The notes under the pieces were generated by a model that searched no databases, was not told where the DNA came from, and saw only the letters and a list, made by a program, of their open reading frames with translations. Shown piece by piece: positions 7,736 to 16,182 of a stretch of 47,864 nt of DNA. Made by a program: the position numbers and the translations under genes. The stretch spans positions 1 through 47,864 of the forward strand of contig DRFJ01000043.1 in NCBI GenBank assembly GCA_011050615.1. The letters are read 5' to 3'. How positions within the stretch are numbered: position 1 is the stretch's first letter; the number at the start of each line of letters is the position of its first letter. This DNA comes from Bacteroidota bacterium (lineage in GTDB: Bacteria > Bacteroidota > Bacteroidia > Bacteroidales > VadinHA17).

Positions 7736-8911
7736 TCATATAATATCCGGTATGGGGTAACGTTGATATTCAGCATCCGGATCGAACATATACCTGTATG
7801 TAATATAATGCTTTGCGGGAACAGATCCCACCGATAAAAATATTTTCCTCATTTTCGGATTGAAGTCGGCCACCCATGAAAATTCAATTTCCTTATAATG
7901 TGATTTTTTAGCCATTACTTCTGCCACTTTCAGTATTATTCCCGATTCCACTCCCCTGCCCTGATATTGCGGTATAACACCCATAAGTACTCCCCTTGCC
8001 CTGGTAATGGTTTTTTTCTTTTTCAGGTAGAGAAATTTGATCATTGCGGGAAGGTTCAGCCTGCCATTGAGATGTTTAAGGATCATGTTTACGTCGGGCC
8101 ACATAAGGTATATAGCTATGGGTTTATCCTTATAATAGGCCAGCCAAATAAATTCCTCGTCAATAATTGCCTTTGCCTTTCTCAGGGTTTTTTTGATATA
8201 TTCAGCTTCCATGGGCTTAAAATTTGTTTTAAAAGAAGCCCATGCCTCATTATAGACAGCAGCAAAATCATTCACCCACCTGTCCATTTCTTTCCAGGTG
8301 AAGTGACGGAAGGAATATTCGGGTTTGGCGGCTATCCATTCAGCTATTTTCATAAACCTTGGTGGCAGTTTCTTTTTAAGGTCAAGATGAAAACCCTCCT
8401 GTTTATAATAAATCCTGAAACCATATGATTCGAATAGGTCGCGGTAATAAGGATGATTATAGGCGATCTCGTAAGAGGGATGTGTGAAGCCGTCGACCAG
8501 GAGGCCCCAGTATTTATCGGTCTCACCGAAGTTAACAGGTCCGTCCATGGCCTCCATCCCTTTTTTTTTCAGCCAGTCACGTGCTGTATCAAACAGTTTA
8601 TAAGCGGCATTTTTATCATTCGGGCATTCAAAGAAACCCATAGCCCCGGTGGGCTGGTTTTGCTGGCCGGCAGTATTTTCATCGATAAAAGCAGCTATGC
8701 GTCCGGCCGGTTTACTGGAATTGTCATACAGGATCCATCTTGTAGCAATGCCGTGTTTAAAGAAGACATTGCGGGCAGGGTCAAAAATGGATTCAATCTC
8801 ATCGTCCAGGGGGCATACCCAGGTATCATCATTTTTGTAAATAATTCTTGCCACATCATGGAACAGTTTCGCCTGTCTTGTATTTTTAACCTCAACGATT
8901 TCCATTTTCAA
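7736..8911 (-). CDS. GNAT-superfamily acyltransferase-like protein (long form)
   Basis: This 391-residue protein seems to contain two GNAT-like modules. The C-terminal one has the acyl-CoA pyrophosphate loop motif VIPQYQGRGVESG (R/Q-x-x-G-x-G/A type), near residue 325. The N-terminal half begins with VKNTRQAKLFHDVARIIY and has a conserved-looking block MDGPVNFGETDKYWGLLVDG in the middle. I know homologues only as uncharacterised Bacteroidota proteins. It starts 8 bp after the stop of the acyl-CoA synthetase gene, so cotranslation is likely, and a role in transferring an acyl group to an amine or in lipid modification is a reasonable inference, not shown. Confidence 0.8.
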   Translation of the reverse strand: MKMEIVEVKNTRQAKLFHDVARIIYKNDDTWVCPLDDEIESIFDPARNVFFKHGIATRWILYDNSSKPAGRIAAFIDENTAGQQNQPTGAMGFFECPNDKNAAYKLFDTARDWLKKKGMEAMDGPVNFGETDKYWGLLVDGFTHPSYEIAYNHPYYRDLFESYGFRIYYKQEGFHLDLKKKLPPRFMKIAEWIAAKPEYSFRHFTWKEMDRWVNDFAAVYNEAWASFKTNFKPMEAEYIKKTLRKAKAIIDEEFIWLAYYKDKPIAIYLMWPDVNMILKHLNGRLNLPAMIKFLYLKKKKTITRARGVLMGVIPQYQGRGVESGIILKVAEVMAKKSHYKEIEFSWVADFNPKMRKIFLSVGSVPAKHYITYRYMFDPDAEYQRYPIPDII

Positions 8912-8919
8912 AAGAATGC

Positions 8920-10707
8920 TTATGCATGGATTTTCCGGTAGATATTATCTATTATCTCACTGTATTTGGATTCTATCACCTGTCTTTTAAGTTTCAGGCT
9001 GGCTGACAATTCCCCGCTTAGGGGCGACCATTCATCGGCGACCAGTCTGAAGCGTAATATTTTCTCACTTTCAGAGAGTTCTTTATTAAGTTTATTTATC
9101 TCCCGGGAGAACAGTTCATGAATAAAGGGAAGGCTGATCAGCTCATTTATATTCTCATTATTATACAGACCATTGGCAATGCACCAGTTTTTAAGGTAAT
9201 TAAAATCGGGTACAAGCAGGGCGCTGGCAAATTTCTGATGTTCCCCGGTAACCATAACCTGGTCAACAAAAGGAGATTCCTTGAGTTTATTTTCGATGAT
9301 CTGGGGTGCTACAAATTTACCATTAGATAGTTTAAATATATCTTTTTTACGATCGGTAACCATAAGGAATTTTTCGTCTTCAATATACCCTGCATCACCT
9401 GTATGGAACCATCCTTCCTCATCGATAAGCTGTGACGTAAGCTCTTTGTCTTTATAATAAGCAAGCATGACATTATGCCCCCGGCACAATATCTCACCGT
9501 CGTCAGCAATCTTCATTTCCACTCCATCGATAAGTGCCCCCACCGATCCCAGCCGGCACAGAGGTGGTTCCTGCCTGTTTATTGTAATGATCGGAGATGT
9601 TTCAGTAAGGCCATACATATTGAGTATTTTAAGCCCGGCGGCCCAAAATATCCGCTCAAGCCTTGCCTGCAGGCTTGCTCCCCCGCAGCCCACAAGCCTG
9701 ACTTTTCCTCCAAGAGCATCCCTCCATTTGGAAAATATAAGTTTATCAGCTATTTGTAATTTCCGGTAATAGAACCATGATTTCTGACCGAAGGGTTTAT
9801 ATTTCAGTCCCAGGTCAACAGCCCAGAAGAATATCTTTTTCTTAATTCCTTTCAGGGCTTTGCCTTTAGCTATCACATTATCATAAACCTTTTCCAGTAT
9901 TCTTGGTACCGCATCAAAACCCGTTGCCTGAATCTCTTTAAGATTGGAAGCTATGGTACCCATATTTTCGGCATAATAGATTGAAGCGCCGGAGTACTGT
10001 GTCTGGTAATTACCCATACGTCCGCCCACATGACATAAGGGAAGAATGCTGAGGTATTTATCCGTGGCTTTTAGCCGGAACACTTCAGCTGCAGCAATGA
10101 AATTCCGTACCAGGTTCGTATGGGAGAGCATCACCCCTTTTGCCCTGCCCGTTGTGCCTGAAGTATAAATAAGAGATGCCGGGTCGCCAGGCAAGACCTC
10201 TGTTTTCAGCTTTTCCGCCTTTTGAATTATTGAGGCACCACAGTTTTTGCCCCTGTCAACTATTTCTTTCCAGTTTGGAACGCCTTCAATTTCATCAAAA
10301 GTAAATACATATTTTATGTTAATCTCTTCATCACATACCGGTTTAATGGCATTATAGAGTTTTTTATCCGAAACAATCACCATTGCTGCTTCGGAATGCT
10401 CAAACACATAACGGTATTCGTTGCATGTCATAGAGGTAAAAACGGGAACGTGAATCAGACCCAGCATTGCCATGCCCATGTCAACAAAATTCCACTGGGG
10501 CCGGTTATTTGATATGGTAATAATCTTATCCCCTTTATTAAATCCCATTTCCAGCATTCCGAAAGCAAAGAAGTGTGATAATTCATAATATTGTCTTGCG
10601 CTGTAATATATCCATTTCCCGTCTTTTTTTTCTGCCAGAGCATCTGTCTTATCGGGAAAATACAGCATATATCTGTCGAGGAGGTCGAAGGTTCGGCTTG
10701 GTTCCAT
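8920..10707 (-). CDS. long-chain acyl-CoA synthetase (AMP-forming)
   Basis: A 595-residue adenylate-forming enzyme that activates a fatty acid with ATP and CoA. The P-loop-like motif YTSGTTGRAKGVMLSH (around 190), the MYGLTETSP motif (about 365) and the hinge region GWFHTGDAGYIEDEKFLMVTDR (with the conserved Asp and Arg, about 435-455) are all present, followed by KKDIFKLSNGKFVAPQIIE. Length is normal for the long-chain branch. It is the first gene of a minus-strand operon with a GNAT-like protein and a RetSat/CrtI-like oxidoreductase. The upstream region has no convincing promoter match. Confidence 0.93.
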   Translation of the reverse strand: MEPSRTFDLLDRYMLYFPDKTDALAEKKDGKWIYYSARQYYELSHFFAFGMLEMGFNKGDKIITISNNRPQWNFVDMGMAMLGLIHVPVFTSMTCNEYRYVFEHSEAAMVIVSDKKLYNAIKPVCDEEINIKYVFTFDEIEGVPNWKEIVDRGKNCGASIIQKAEKLKTEVLPGDPASLIYTSGTTGRAKGVMLSHTNLVRNFIAAAEVFRLKATDKYLSILPLCHVGGRMGNYQTQYSGASIYYAENMGTIASNLKEIQATGFDAVPRILEKVYDNVIAKGKALKGIKKKIFFWAVDLGLKYKPFGQKSWFYYRKLQIADKLIFSKWRDALGGKVRLVGCGGASLQARLERIFWAAGLKILNMYGLTETSPIITINRQEPPLCRLGSVGALIDGVEMKIADDGEILCRGHNVMLAYYKDKELTSQLIDEEGWFHTGDAGYIEDEKFLMVTDRKKDIFKLSNGKFVAPQIIENKLKESPFVDQVMVTGEHQKFASALLVPDFNYLKNWCIANGLYNNENINELISLPFIHELFSREINKLNKELSESEKILRFRLVADEWSPLSGELSASLKLKRQVIESKYSEIIDNIYRKIHA

Positions 10708-11106
10708 TTGAGGTATTTTTGGTTTTATGCAAGATAGGAAAAGTAAAAAGAATTGTTGAATTGTTGATTGGTAAATTCGTTGAAGCGGGTAAAAGGTTAC
10801 ATTTAAGCAATTATAACAACCGGTTCAACAAGCACCGCTGCCGGGTTCAATGACACGGATAATAAAAGAGACTGTTGACGCCAGGATTGAAATAAAGTTA
10901 ATCGACAAAACCGGCAATACCTTGTTTGAGGACGAGGGGATAAGGGGAGGGATGGAGCTTATTGACAGTATGCTTGATTATTTTTAAAGTGTTGAACTGT
11001 TGAACCGGGCTGTTGTTTAGGTATTAAATTGTTTGAAAGGGATAGGTGCCGAGATAAGCATTTTGGGATTTTACGGTTTTAGGATTCAACAATATTTTAA
11101 AATGAT
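10708..11106. other. intergenic region with short TTGTTGA-type repeats
   Basis: Apart from the 45-codon frame listed separately, I see no gene. Short imperfect repeats of TTGTTGAA type occur at 10752-10770 and TGTTGAAC at 10990-11006. They look like low-complexity intergenic repeats, not coding DNA. Confidence 0.4.
10850..10987 (+). CDS. short unrecognised ORF (45 aa), possible gene relic
   Basis: From ATG at 10850 to TAA at 10985-10987 a 45-residue peptide is encoded. Its composition looks protein-like (central stretch ARIEIKLIDKTGNTLFEDEG, then GGMELIDSML), as a beta-rich C-terminal segment might. There is no Shine-Dalgarno sequence and no hydrophobic segment. I do not recognise it. The surrounding region carries other gene remains, so it may be the tail of a decayed gene rather than a functional small gene. 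Confidence 0.3.
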   Translation: MTRIIKETVDARIEIKLIDKTGNTLFEDEGIRGGMELIDSMLDYF

Positions 11107-11114
11107 TATTTTTG
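11107..11114 (+). promoter_or_regulatory. Bacteroidota -7 box (TATTTTTG)
   Basis: TATTTTTG fits the Bacteroidota -7 consensus TAnnTTTG and lies 31 bp upstream of the ATG of the lipocalin-like lipoprotein gene. No good TTTG is found 19-21 nt upstream, so the match is partial. Confidence 0.35.
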
Positions 11115-11145
11115 AGCTGCGAATAACAATAAACATACGAGTACC

Positions 11146-11568
11146 ATGAAAAGAATCATCAGCATTCCTGCCTATCTATTGATTTCTGTATTGCTTCTGA
11201 ATCTCAGCAGCTGCCAGAAGGATCGTGTTACACTCTTAACCGACGGGGTGTGGAAGTTCGAGAATATTACCACCAACAGTGCAAATGAAACCATAAAAAC
11301 CATTGTTGCAGGTTTCAAGGCAGTATATACTGATGGTACAATGCAGTTTTTCAGTGATGGTACCTATATTAAAGAGTATCCTCTTATTGACGATGAAACC
11401 GGTAACTGGGAGCTGGTAGGAGAAACGCAGCTCGTATTCACACCTGACGGTGGACTGGTACAGACGGCATCAATTGATAAAATAAGCAAGAGTGAGCTGG
11501 TTTACCTTGAAACCTTTATTGAAGGTGACCAAAACACCTTCACTACAGTTACAACCTGGGTAAAGTAA
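11146..11568 (+). CDS. lipocalin-like lipoprotein
   Basis: A 140-residue secreted lipoprotein: the signal peptide ends in LNLSSC with Cys23 as the lipid site. The rest looks like a small beta-barrel of the lipocalin-like group common in Bacteroidota (motifs GVWKFENIT near the start, then MQFFSDGTY and GNWELVGETQLVF). Ligand and function are unknown. It is a single gene, facing head-on into a truncated minus-strand gene whose stop codon begins at the next base. Confidence 0.75.
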   Translation: MKRIISIPAYLLISVLLLNLSSCQKDRVTLLTDGVWKFENITTNSANETIKTIVAGFKAVYTDGTMQFFSDGTYIKEYPLIDDETGNWELVGETQLVFTPDGGLVQTASIDKISKSELVYLETFIEGDQNTFTTVTTWVK

Positions 11569-11829
11569 TCATTCAACCGGTCCGCCACTTGAGTGATCAC
11601 TTATTATTTTCCAGACACCATCTATTTTTTGCCATATTAGTGTATAATAGCCTTGCTGGTCTCCTATTGAACGGGTAAGGTAGAATTTTCCTATCATAAC
11701 GGCTGTCCTGGTGTCAATTTTATATAATTTCATTACTTCAAAATCCAGTTTACCTATAGCATCAAGGTCAGGATAAGCCCGGTTGTATCTATTCAGTGTG
11801 GCTTCGTAACCATAAGAGTATTTATTATC
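11569..11829 (-). pseudogene. 5'-truncated SnoaL/DUF4440 (NTF2-like) gene
   Basis: The minus strand is open from 11829 to a TGA at 11569-11571 and encodes an 86-residue segment ending in IWQKIDGVWKIISDHSS and a short tail, with GYEATLNRYNRAYPD before it. This matches the C-terminal two-thirds of small NTF2-like DUF4440 proteins. There is no usable start codon at the 5' end; a TGA (11830-11832) precedes the open part and the upstream DNA is non-coding. I therefore read it as a decayed gene. An internal ATG (in the segment DFEVMKLYK) would give only a partial fold. Confidence 0.7.
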
Positions 11830-11877
11830 TCATCCCTGTCCCGACACCCGGGCCTGGGCTTCCCCTTCAAAGGGGGG

Positions 11878-12459
11878 TCATACCAGGTCGCAGGCAGCGG
11901 GGGGCATCCAGTGAGCATCTTTCCCTTCCCATTTCACATTGCATCCTATAGGATTGGTCACGGGCTCAGAAATTCCTTTTCCCGATACAAGTTCTTCAAG
12001 CGCTTTTTCAAGTTCATTTGTAGTTGCCAGCACGGTATTTTTAGGATTATCAACAGCCCTGCCCGTATAAACCAGTTTCCTGTTCTCATCAAAAACATAA
12101 AAATGAGGTGTTCTCAGGGCACCGTATTTAAGCGCGATTTCCTGGGTATCGTCATAAAGGTATAGCCATGGGAAACTATATTTCTTCATGCGTTCAACCA
12201 TGTGGTCAAAGTCATCTTCGGGATAGGTGTCGGGGCTGTTTGAATTAATCGCCACAAATTTCACTCCCTCCGGTATGAATCTGTTTGCTATTATCCTTGT
12301 GTGTTCATCCGATCCTATAACATAAGGACAGTGGTTGCATGTGAAAAAGATCACCAGGTATCTGATGTCATCAAAATCCGACAGCCGGTAAACATTTCCG
12401 TCTGTCGCCTTCAGTTTAAAATCAGGAGCTTTAGCTCCTATGTCCAATGTAAAAGCCAT
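11878..12459 (-). CDS. redoxin/thioredoxin-fold protein with CNHC motif
   Basis: A 193-residue cytoplasmic redoxin-domain protein (AhpC/TSA-like fold). The start [19 protein letters not shown] is typical, and the active-site CxxC is C41-N-H-C44 ([10 protein letters not shown]). The FTCNHCPYV group is a widespread family of small thioredoxin-like proteins, probably reductases or peroxidase-like enzymes of uncharacterised substrate. No signal peptide is present. A 14-bp CCCCTTCAAAGGGG palindrome lies just beyond the stop. Confidence 0.88.
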   Translation of the reverse strand: MAFTLDIGAKAPDFKLKATDGNVYRLSDFDDIRYLVIFFTCNHCPYVIGSDEHTRIIANRFIPEGVKFVAINSNSPDTYPEDDFDHMVERMKKYSFPWLYLYDDTQEIALKYGALRTPHFYVFDENRKLVYTGRAVDNPKNTVLATTNELEKALEELVSGKGISEPVTNPIGCNVKWEGKDAHWMPPAACDLV

Positions 12460-12525
12460 ATTATTTCCCTCCTAATTGCTTATTTAAAAAACAAGATAAC
12501 TCTAATTAATGCTTATAGTATACTA

Positions 12526-12807
12526 ATTCTTTTCACGCCCTTTCTGCCTCCGATAGCAGCGGGAGGGTATCCTCAAGCATCAGGCCAGAGCACTGAAATA
12601 CCTGACAGGCAGTATCTCATTGACAGGTATTAAAAACTGGCAATTACCTACCACGACACCCAGCCCTGAAGACCTGATTACCGGAGCGGTTACCGCCTTA
12701 TCCCTGATCTGTTTGAGTTCCGGAAGGAAGGGGAAAACCGCCTGCATGACAGGATTGAGTTCCGGCTTCAGGAAGGATTATGGGTAGTAAGGAGGCTGGC
12801 GCCGTAG
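12526..12807 (+). pseudogene. pdxH: decayed pdxH (pyridoxamine 5'-phosphate oxidase)
   Basis: The last frame reads GYRLIPDLFEF, then RKEGENRLHDRIEF, and ends VVRRLAP at TAG 12805-12807. This is the PdxH C-terminus, where the family has GGYRL, EFWQGxxNRLHDR and ERLAP. Upstream, in another frame, YPQASGQSTEIPDRQYLIDRY (split here by family position) resembles the preceding PdxH region (ASPQSxxIxxRxxL). The two parts are in different frames with stop codons between them, and the N-terminal half (FMN-binding) is missing. It is thus a relic of a vitamin B6 salvage enzyme. The EFR in place of EFW supports decay. Confidence 0.75.
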
Positions 12808-12815
12808 AGGCCATT

Positions 12816-15626
12816 TCAGAGTTCCACCATCACCGGATCACCCAGTCCCAGTTTTTTAAGTTCAGGCACCTGTGTTTCAGCATCACCGGCAATTACATAA
12901 TACATCCTTGAAGGATCTATATATTTATTCACCAGTTCCTTGTGTTTATCTATGGTCAGGCTCCGCACAAACTCTTCCTCCTCCTTGATATAGTCATGGG
13001 GCAGGTCATACTGGCTGATGTTGCTTAACATAGACAGAAGAGAGCCCTGTGTTTCAAAAGCCCGGGCATTGGATTTCAGCAGGGCTTCTTTTGTAAAATC
13101 AATATCCTCCTGTGAAATGCCATTGCGATATTTCTCCATTTCCTCCTTAAAGATCTGAACAGATTCAAGAGTGGCAGTAGTACGCACGCTGGAGCTGGCC
13201 GTGAAGGTGCCGGTATACAGTCCGCCCGAAAATCCCGTTCGTGCCCCGTAGGTATACCCTTTTTCCTCCCTGAGTATCAGGTTAACTATTCCGTTAAATG
13301 AACCTCCCAGCTTATAGTTAGCAACATAGGCAGGGTAGTAGTCGGGATGATTCCTGGGTATGGAAAGGTTTCCTATAAGTATAACCGATTGCTTGGCTCC
13401 GGGGAAATCGACGAAGTATATAGTTGACTGATCGGGTTTACCGGGTATTTCTATTTCAGGTAATTGAAGATCTTTTTTCTCCCATCTCTCCCCGAGGGAA
13501 GCAAGGGCTGTTTCCACTCTTTCCCTGTCTATATCACCTACTATATGGAAGCTGGCAAGTGAGGGAGACAATTTGGTATTGTAAAATTCCTTAAGGTCAT
13601 CCATGCTTATTCCGGGGACTGTTTCTTCAGTTCCGCCAAAGGGCACTGAAAATATATGATCCTCTCCATACATAAGCCTGCTGAGTGCACGTGATGCCAT
13701 ATAGCTTGGGTTAGCCCTGTTCCTGGGGAAGGAGTTTATAACACTTTCCTTGGCCAGTTCAAATTCAGTAGTATCCCACCTTGGTTCCAAAAGCATCTCT
13801 TCAACGAGATTTACCGTCTTCTCAAAATTCCTTGACAGGGTATTGACCGATACCACTATAGCCTCACCGGTGGCGTGTATGCGGATAGATGCTCCCAGCA
13901 GGTCAATGGCTTCTTCCAGTTCTTCAGGTGTTTTATTTGCAGTGCCTTCATTCATAAGTTGTGCCATCAGGCTTGCCGTTCCGGCCTTATCCGGGTCTTC
14001 CAGCAGGTGAGAGCCTTTAATTTTAAGGTTATAGCTTACCAGAGGCAGCTCATCGTGTTTTATTCCCCACATCCTTATCCCGTTATCAAGTTCGCCCTTC
14101 CATATCCCGGGAAGAGTTAGTTCGGGGTCAGGACCGATTGCAGGTATTACTGACCTGTCAAAGCTTGTTTCGGTTTTTTCAATTATTTCATTTTCAGCAA
14201 TCTGTGATTGATCGACCTCTGTTGCTTCAAGCACATTTTCTTCTACTATACCGGCATCAACAGCTCCTTCGGCAATCAGATCAACTTTCCCTTTCGGTAC
14301 AAAACTTGTTGCCACAAAGGGTTTTCCCTTGATATATTTCTCGTAAACCCTCATGATATCATCGATCGTAACCGACTGTATATTCTGCAGATCCTCGGTC
14401 ACGAACCCGGGATCACCCGCATATTCATTATAACGTGCCAGCTGGAATGATTTGCCCAGTATGGAACTCATGCCGTTGTAAAACCGGGTTTCCAGCCCTG
14501 CCTTAATTCTCTCAAGGTCATTTTCGGTGATCCCTTCTTCTTCAAAGAGGTCAAAGGCTTCATAAACAGCATTCTCAACCTCGGCAAGTGAAAAACCCGG
14601 GTAAGCATTAACAGATATATTGAATTTCCCTGCCAGCTCCGAGGAGTTATTATATACCCTTGCCCTTGAGGTCATTTTCCTTTCTTTTACCAGGACCTTA
14701 TAAAACGGAGCTTTTTTACCGCTGCCAAGAAGCTGCCCAAGGAAATCCAGGGCATAGGAATCGGGGTGATACTGTTCAACGGTAGGCCATACCATTGTCA
14801 GTTCAGGAGTGCGGGCAAAATTATCTTCATGGTATAATTTTTTTGTCTCTGTCAGAGTAACAGGCATCGGATCCAGGTCATTTACCTTTTCCCCGCCGGG
14901 TATTTCGCCGAAATACCTGTTAACGAGAGCTTTTATTTCTTCTTTGTCAAAATCGCCCGCAATGGTAAGTGTGGCATTATTCGGCACATAGTATTTTGCA
15001 TGGAATTCCTTAACATCCTCGACGGTTGCATTGAAAAGATCTTCCATTTCTCCTATGACCTGCCATGAATAAGGATGCCCTTCGGGAAAGAGATTTTTAT
15101 CAATGACATAGCTGGTATGCCCGTAGGGCCTGTTATCATAGCTCTGTCTTTTTTCATTCTGTACTACGTTCTGCTGGTTGGCGAAGGCAGATGCCGTAAC
15201 CGTATTGCTCAGGTAGCCCATACGGTCAGATTCAGCCCACAGCACCATTTCAATGGCATTTTTAGGTACCACCTCAAAATAAATTGTGCCATCCTTGTTG
15301 GTTCCGCCGTTCAATGTTCCGCCGGCTCCCTGTATAAGTTTAAAAAACTGGTCCTGTCCAACGTTCTCAGACTGCTGGAACATCATGTGTTCAAAGAGGT
15401 GGGCAAAGCCCGTACGCCCCGGAACTTCACGGTTTGAACCAACGTGATACTGAATGGCCACTGCCACAATTGGATCGGACTTATCCTGGTGGAGGATGAC
15501 ATCCAGCCCGTTATCAAGCTGGTATTTTTCATAGTCAATTTTCAATTCGCTTTGTTTTTCCTGTGTGGAACAGGCCCCCAGTAAAAGCGCGATGATACCT
15601 GGAAGGATAAGAAGACGTGTTTTCAT
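12816..15626 (-). CDS. M16 family zinc metallopeptidase (lipoprotein)
   Basis: A 936-residue pitrilysin-type protease made of two M16 halves. Counting from the ATG at 15626 the lipoprotein signal ends LLLGAC (Cys19), and the inverted zinc motif HLFEH is at 76-80, with the third ligand probably in the following NVVQNEKR segment. The C-terminal half has lost the zinc motif, as in related two-half enzymes. It is anchored on the periplasmic side or the outer membrane and probably degrades peptides. A start 24 bp upstream (15650) is also possible, but gives an extra 8 residues before a normal signal peptide. The stop lies 9 bp from the end of the pdxH relic, facing it. Confidence 0.93.
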   Translation of the reverse strand: MKTRLLILPGIIALLLGACSTQEKQSELKIDYEKYQLDNGLDVILHQDKSDPIVAVAIQYHVGSNREVPGRTGFAHLFEHMMFQQSENVGQDQFFKLIQGAGGTLNGGTNKDGTIYFEVVPKNAIEMVLWAESDRMGYLSNTVTASAFANQQNVVQNEKRQSYDNRPYGHTSYVIDKNLFPEGHPYSWQVIGEMEDLFNATVEDVKEFHAKYYVPNNATLTIAGDFDKEEIKALVNRYFGEIPGGEKVNDLDPMPVTLTETKKLYHEDNFARTPELTMVWPTVEQYHPDSYALDFLGQLLGSGKKAPFYKVLVKERKMTSRARVYNNSSELAGKFNISVNAYPGFSLAEVENAVYEAFDLFEEEGITENDLERIKAGLETRFYNGMSSILGKSFQLARYNEYAGDPGFVTEDLQNIQSVTIDDIMRVYEKYIKGKPFVATSFVPKGKVDLIAEGAVDAGIVEENVLEATEVDQSQIAENEIIEKTETSFDRSVIPAIGPDPELTLPGIWKGELDNGIRMWGIKHDELPLVSYNLKIKGSHLLEDPDKAGTASLMAQLMNEGTANKTPEELEEAIDLLGASIRIHATGEAIVVSVNTLSRNFEKTVNLVEEMLLEPRWDTTEFELAKESVINSFPRNRANPSYMASRALSRLMYGEDHIFSVPFGGTEETVPGISMDDLKEFYNTKLSPSLASFHIVGDIDRERVETALASLGERWEKKDLQLPEIEIPGKPDQSTIYFVDFPGAKQSVILIGNLSIPRNHPDYYPAYVANYKLGGSFNGIVNLILREEKGYTYGARTGFSGGLYTGTFTASSSVRTTATLESVQIFKEEMEKYRNGISQEDIDFTKEALLKSNARAFETQGSLLSMLSNISQYDLPHDYIKEEEEFVRSLTIDKHKELVNKYIDPSRMYYVIAGDAETQVPELKKLGLGDPVMVEL

Positions 15627-15739
15627 TTTTTTAATGTTTTGGTATGACATTTAACGGTAACGAGTTATAAAATTACGAAAACCTGATAAATATGGTATTG
15701 CATAAACTTTATTTAACAATTGGCAGGGAAGCGAATATT

Positions 15740-16127
15740 TTAAATGCGGAGGCTGGGAATAACGACGCTGGTATATGAAAGACCGTAGCCAAAGGGGAAA
15801 AGAGGCTGAATTATACTCATCCTCTTTAATGAAGGACTATTCCCCTGTAATTCTGCCGTTTGATTTTTTTATCCGGTTATCAATTATAAATTCATCGTTA
15901 ATATACAGCCTGTACCCATTATTCCTTTCTATACCGATATTTATTTCCCCTGTAACAGGAGAGCTTAGAGCCCCGGTCCATCTTACAGAATACCAGTCGT
16001 AAGGTATATCAGCATGCGGAGAATATAAAGTCCGGCCAAAATTAATATGACTGTCTTCCCTTACCATTACGGCTTTCCCGTCAAGGTGAGGATTGTTGAG
16101 TAATTGAAACAAATATAAACAAAACAT
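15740..16127 (-). pseudogene. decayed GH3 beta-glucosidase with PA14 domain
   Basis: The minus-strand segment 16127-15837 encodes part of a PA14 domain as inserted in family 3 glycoside hydrolases (YSPHADIPYDWYSVRWTGAL, then GYRLYINDEFIIDN). After its stop, another frame ends with LFPFGYGLSYTS and VVIPSLRI at TAA 15740-15742, the very conserved GH3 C-terminal block PLFPFGYGLSYT. The catalytic nucleophile domain and the N-terminus are absent. A 96-codon open frame across the PA14 part (ATG at 16127) could be annotated as a gene, but it is a fragment. Confidence 0.75.
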
Positions 16128-16182
16128 AATCTTCAGATGATAAAGTAATTTTTCTTAATTTGCAGGATTAAAAATTATACTG

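Noticed and set aside
11862-11875. CCCCTTCAAAGGGG palindrome as a terminator of the redoxin gene
   Set aside because: The stem is GC-rich but no T-tract follows on either strand; a related TTCCCCTTCAAA string at 18467-18478 suggests a dispersed repeat rather than a terminator.
12301-12633. 110-codon plus-strand open frame
   Set aside because: Its first half is antisense to the redoxin gene; only its tail (from about 12550) matches PdxH, already described as a relic.
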